Made by a program: the position numbers and the translations under genes. Below, one piece after another: positions 59,106 through 64,000 of a stretch of 64,000 nt of DNA (positions are counted from its first letter, which is position 1; each line of letters begins with the position of its first letter). Below the pieces are notes generated by a model. It worked only from the letters and a program-made list of their open reading frames with translations. It was not told the DNA's origin and did no database searches. The stretch is from Mytilus galloprovincialis (Eukaryota; Mollusca; Bivalvia; Mytilida; Mytilidae). The stretch spans positions 52,360,439 through 52,424,438 of the forward strand of contig NC_134847.1 in NCBI RefSeq assembly GCF_965363235.1. The letters run 5' to 3'.

Positions 59106-60403
59106 GGCCGTGTTCACATGGACCTAAACTCGGTGTTGTGTTAGTGTAACTCACACATAAACAAAACACAATTACGTTCCCATTGATAAAACTCAATGTT
59201 TACAAGTAGTTTAAATCATGTTTTGTCTACATGCAAAAAAATATTTATTTTACAATGTGTATTTATATAAGAAACGATTTTTGACAATTATTTTTAACAA
59301 TTATTTTTAAAGTTCTTTACAGAAATATTTGGCTAAACTTGATATATTTATTTGTTATAAGAACACTTTACATGTACGTAGCTTTATTAATCCCTTATCA
59401 AGACATAAACATCATCATTGCCGAACAAATAACGCATTTGAAAAGGTCTTCCCGAATCGATTGGACGTACACAGAAATATTTGCCACTTGTCTTTACTGA
59501 AACAACGATTCACTGATATATGCATTGCTGAAAAAAGTGAGGTAATTTGTTTTGTCTGTCTTTTATCTCAGATCCGTTGAAATACACTTAGAAATAATAA
59601 TAAAAAAGCATTACCCCCTCTCTTTGCCAAATACTCCTTTAAAAAAAACATTTGAAACAAAAACAGATAATAGAAATGTATGATCATCGACTGGATGTAC
59701 ACAGAAATATTTGCCACTGGTATTTACTCAAACAACGATTCACTTATAAATGCATGACTGAAAAAGGTGAGGTAAATTGTTTTGTTTGTCTAGCATCTCA
59801 GATCCGTTGAAATACGCTTAGAAGTAATAATAAAACAACATTACCTCAGCCTTTGCCGAATACTCCTTGGAGAAATAAAAAATACCATTTGAAACAAAAA
59901 TACAAAAGATAGAAATGTAGTGATCTTTAACATCTCAATTCTTTTTCTTCCTGTACGCACGCTGATGCAGCTTACGTTTTTAATGTGTAATCGAGACATC
60001 TTTGGTATCTTTAAACTACTGTAAATCATCAAAATTGATTTTATAAAAGAGCCAAAACAAAAAGGGCAGGGTGGGTCTGAGTCAGATTTTTTTTCGCGCG
60101 AACATTTTATTCATTTTTTTTCGATGCTAGCAATCAAATTGGAAAAATCCAAACGCCCCCCCCCCCCCCTTTTTTTTTTAGGTGAAATGGTCGTTACCTA
60201 ACTGCTAAAACAGTTGTTCGAAAATATGCATTCGGTTCTACGTAATGAACATTTAAATGACATATAATTTACAAGTGTGAACAAATCTTATGTACAGGTA
60301 ATTAAACAAGGTTTATAGATGTGAACAAATGAAACCAGTGTACATTACATTAAACTAATTGTAAACATGTTTACTGTAATTAACGTTTGGTGTGAACACG
60401 GCC
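59106..60403. mobile_element. Non-autonomous PIF/Harbinger-like element
   Basis: Terminal inverted repeats GGCCGTGTTCACA (59106-59118) and TGTGAACACGGCC (60391-60403) are flanked by TTA on both sides (59103-59105, 60404-60406), the 3-bp duplication typical of PIF/Harbinger. The 1.3-kb interior contains a ~230-bp tandem duplication and no transposase. The 83-codon frame at 59329-59580 (MAKLDIFICYKNTLHVRSFI) is unrecognised. Confidence 0.75.
59458..59920 (+). repeat. ~230-bp tandem duplication inside the Harbinger-like element
   Basis: Unit 1 (59458-59687) and unit 2 (from 59688) share TACACAGAAATATTTGCCAC, AAACAACGATTCACT, TCTCAGATCCGTTGAAATAC and CTTTGCC.AATACTCCTT blocks with roughly a dozen or more differences. 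Confidence 0.85.
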
Positions 60404-60498
60404 TTAATCCGTATATGTTACATGCACGGGAATTACCGTGCAATTTACACGTAGAACATGTAGTAATATTTTCACCATAGTTCATTTGAGTGGACAAC

Positions 60499-60652
60499 AG
60501 AGGCGGATTTAGGGGGGGGGGGGGCAGGGCCCCCCCCTTTTTGGGAAAAAATTTGGTTGCTTATATAGTGAATCACTGAAGCGTGACTGGAGCGGGCCCC
60601 CTCTTAGGTCAGTCAGTGGGCCCCCACTTATGAAAATTTCTGGATCCGCCAC
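60499..60652 (-). mobile_element. hAT-type MITE (GGCGGATCC family), well-preserved copy
   Basis: 154 bp flanked by identical TGGACAAC (60491-60498, 60653-60660). Ends AGAGGCGGATTTAG and the complement of GTGGCGGATCCAG are inverted repeats. An 8-bp duplication is the hAT hallmark. The same family, reversed and decayed, lies at 3395-3530. Confidence 0.75.
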
Positions 60653-60660
60653 TGGACAAC

Positions 60661-63600
60661 ACATTATAACAAAATACTACTATTAGAATTTTTACAGGTA
60701 ACACTATCTTCTATCAAAGACTATATGATACAATTGTATCTGTTTCTTTGGACAATTGAGTTATAGTCGAAACCCACAGTACGGTATTTGACTCTTTGCT
60801 AAAAAAAATCTAATATTTTTCTTTTATGTAATAAACATTAAGAAAGTAAAGCTCCACTTCTCGGCAATAATGACCTTATTTTAATTTGGCTATATTTTAA
60901 GTTCTGTATTGGTCATACAGTCCATAACGTAGCTTCTAAAACCCCATGCTTTAAAATGATTAGGGTGAGCGTTCACGAACTTTAATGAATTTGTAAACTT
61001 TTGTTTTTAGACTTTTAAGTAAAATAACATAGTATTTTGGCTTTAAAATCATAAAGAAGAAAAGGGAATGATTGGTCTTAAATCTCCCTAATTCGTATAT
61101 TATTTTTGGTAGGAATGAGTATGAAATCTATGTTAAAGTCAAAATATCTTGTACTCATACCATTGTTTTGATCAAATGCGCTTATTTTTAAGCAATAAAC
61201 TAAAAAATCTAAAGATATTAAAACATGTTATAAGTATATTTTTGTTTCGTTTTCTACATGTATTTGTTTCTGTGAATAACAAGATATACTAAATCGGTGT
61301 TTGTATATGAAATAATATCACCACTTAAATAAGTATGTGGTTATTTCGTTTTCTATTTGTTTCTGCGAAAAACTAAATTTACAAAATCACTGTTTGTTGT
61401 GTGTACAATGTCGACGGAAACATGTACTTCTACACAATCGGTATCGATAAAGCTATTAGCATGAATACAGAATGGTATATCATAAAAAAAAACAACGAAT
61501 GAAAATAATGAGAAATTGTGAAACTTAAACCCTCTAAAATAGGCAAATATCCAGACAACTTGCAAATAAGAATTCCACTTTCATTTTCACCTGTTTGTGG
61601 AGTTGTAAATTAGAATACAAATCCTATAATAAAAGGCTATATAACAATAAATGTTTTTGTGACCTACGATGGACAGATATGCAGTCTAAATCGCATAGGA
61701 AGGAAAAGAATGCCGACAATAATAAAATGATAACCCCCTTAACAAATACCTACAATTTAAGATCGAACTAAAAAAGACATTGCTCACGTGTACGACCTTT
61801 ATAGTGGAAACGAAATCTGAATGGAAAACTACTGACAAACACAACCTGTATCAATAACAACACCAGTACTGTCATATTGATATGACCAAATTTTTAAACA
61901 AAATTTTTAAAAACTTTATTGGATTATTATGACTAAAAATCATCAACTTTAAAAATATATTTCAATTATATATAATATAATAATTTGTGCATGAGAAATA
62001 AATGTTATTATTTGACCGTCAATATACTGGCTTAACGTTAAAAGATTCGGCGATGTTAATTAACAAAAAACCACACCAGCACAAAAACATTTTTTTTACT
62101 AATTCAATAAATGTCAACATAATAAATAAACGTGGATAAAAACTAATTTATGACTGACGTATACTCCGGATGTTTCCTTTCGGAAAATTATCACGATGAT
62201 TAACACGAATACAATAAAATATAGGTTCTACGAAAACCGATACAATATACATCTGCCTAAAGAATGGTGTTTAGACTAAACGTTCCTTGCAAAACCATTT
62301 GTCGGTATAGGAGAATGGTAAGTATTTTCATCATTTTTAGCTCACCACACATTGTTGCAATCACTTGACATTTCTCGTCGTCGTTTCTGAATTTAAAAAT
62401 CTCTGAACCTACTGGACAAATTGTTTCCAAACATTACTTGCTTTTTCTAATTGCACACTATTCACAAAATTGTATTTGATCCGTCATCTAGCATATTTAA
62501 CTGACGATATCGGGATATCGGTATTTAGTCGGAGCTTAACATGTACTTGGGATTTGTAACAAACCGGTATTTTTAAAAATAAACAAACAAATGTCGCAAT
62601 GTTCAGGACTTAATTAAATCTGTATTTGGGTAAAATTATGCAAGCTTACGATTTTTATTGCGTCTTACACTTTAAGAAGCAAATACTCTTTTACTAGTTT
62701 ATTAACATATTGTGTGAAAACGTTAATTATGAGCTATGAAAGTCAAGTGGCTCGAGCATTTTTCTGAGGAAGTTTTAAAATATTTCAAAGAAATATTTTT
62801 ACAGTGGGTTAGCTTTCATTAGTCTTCTCTATCCTATAGATTAACAAGTTTTGGTGATATATATAATTTAGAATCTTCATTGAAGGTGGAGCACGAATGC
62901 ACAGTTAATTAATTATATTGATGTGTCATTTGTATGCAAGAGTGCCATTCCTTTGTATTATATGGCGATTCGAAAAAAAAGTTATGCGAGTATTGTCTCC
63001 CTTTAACAGGTTCATTATTTTATAATTATAGGTTTCTGATATAATTTTGAATAATTACAAAATGTATCAATTCAATATATTTCAGTTTTTGTTATTGGTG
63101 TATCAAAAACATTGATGTTCGAATATAATTTCATTAATTTGAAACGTTTAAAATGATTACATACCAATATAAAGAACCGTTCATCATTTTTGAAAAAAAA
63201 ACTATAAATAAGAGTGAAATTATTTATCTCCCCTTCATGATAGATTGATTGTGAAATTAAACAGAGTTATCTAATATTATTCACGAGAGACTAGCAAGCA
63301 ATTTTTAATAGTAGCTTATTTAACGTTAAAACAATTTCCACTAGAAACGAATGTTACTTTATTCAAATATATGGACTTTGTGAGCTAAATCTACAAATTT
63401 TATTAGTTATAATGAATTTTTATTACAATAGATTAATATGCTACGTCATCATACATGGTCGTTATTACTACAAATGGAAACATAGTGGTTAAATTCAGTT
63501 TTTGGTCTCAAAAATATGACATGGTTAAACTAGGTCGGTTGCTGAAGGGAGATCTTTTAGGAAAATCTTGTCGATAGAGATAATCTTTCGATAATACAAA

Positions 63601-64000
63601 AGCTCGACAAAATATGACCAACAAGTAGGTCGATAGGGATGAATCGTCATTTGACCCCTTATAGGATTTGTTGACCTTAAAAGACTAATATGCTTTATTT
63701 GTTCATATTTTTTTTTACTGAACTCTAATTGAGAGAAATTGTAAAAGGAAAAAAAGTGTTTAAAAAAGGATGATCTACAAATAAGTCGATATGGCCGATT
63801 GACCGATAGTAATTATTAACATTGAAAGTTTGTTTTTGTTCATATTTTCATTTTTCGCAGAAACAATTATAGATGTATAGTTATAAATGGAAATAAGTAA
63901 GATTTTTACCATAATACGATTTACAACTGACTGAACACTATCGAAATTGTCAGCTATGTCCTTCATGATTCAAATTATCAACCGACACTTTATAAATGTT
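60661..64000. other. Gene-free right flank
   Basis: AT-rich sequence. I see no exon with convincing coding character on either strand, no RNA gene and no element with definable ends. It could hold introns, distal UTR or regulatory sequence of a neighbouring gene. Confidence 0.45.

Noticed and set aside
1-64000. CRISPR arrays, operons, Shine-Dalgarno sites, rRNA genes, retroviral or Polinton-like elements
   Set aside because: Searched for by eye and not seen. The regular arrays present are intronic minisatellites, and the only reverse transcriptase is of non-LTR type.

Overview
The window reads as AT-rich, intron-rich invertebrate nuclear DNA. A marine mussel (Mytilus-like bivalve) is the best guess. 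That rests on the protein similarities and on several dispersed repeats I associate with mussel genomes, recognised from memory and not by a database search. No prokaryotic, organellar or viral sequence was recognised.

Two complete protein-coding genes could be assembled exon by exon with canonical GT/AG junctions and a consistent reading frame. On the minus strand, 43680 down to 17262, is an 18-exon DDX10 (Dbp4/Hca4-type DEAD-box RNA helicase, 844 aa, ribosome biogenesis). On the plus strand, 46394 to 58617, is a 10-exon gene of the N-acylethanolamine acid amidase / acid ceramidase family, closest to NAAA (358 aa, secretory/lysosomal Ntn hydrolase). The two are divergent, about 2.7 kb apart. 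They are functionally unrelated, so the arrangement is neighbourhood and not a pathway. At the extreme left edge there is one probable terminal piece of a third gene on the minus strand (1-183).

Layout: 1-17 kb is mostly gene-free and holds the edge exon, a 430-bp tandem duplication, fold-back hairpins, tRNA-like SINE pieces, a broken LINE (about 10.17-12.74 kb) with a DNA transposon inserted in its reverse transcriptase, and a 1.8-kb mosaic repeat (14.2-16.0 kb). 17.2-43.7 kb is DDX10, whose introns carry minisatellites, MITEs, two larger terminal-inverted-repeat elements (30.9-32.7 and 32.7-36.4 kb) and long palindromes. 43.7-46.4 kb is the divergent intergenic region. 46.4-58.6 kb is the NAAA-like gene, with an inverted copy of the 14-16 kb mosaic repeat in intron 3. 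59.1-60.4 kb is a PIF/Harbinger-like element, 60.5-60.65 kb is a hAT-type MITE, and 60.7-64 kb shows nothing I can name.

The most unusual observation is that the 51-bp minisatellite in DDX10 intron 11 is built from the 3' end of exon 11 together with its 5' splice site. It places about eleven additional consensus donor sites downstream of the real one. A smaller duplication of an exon tail (exon 9) lies in another intron of the same gene.
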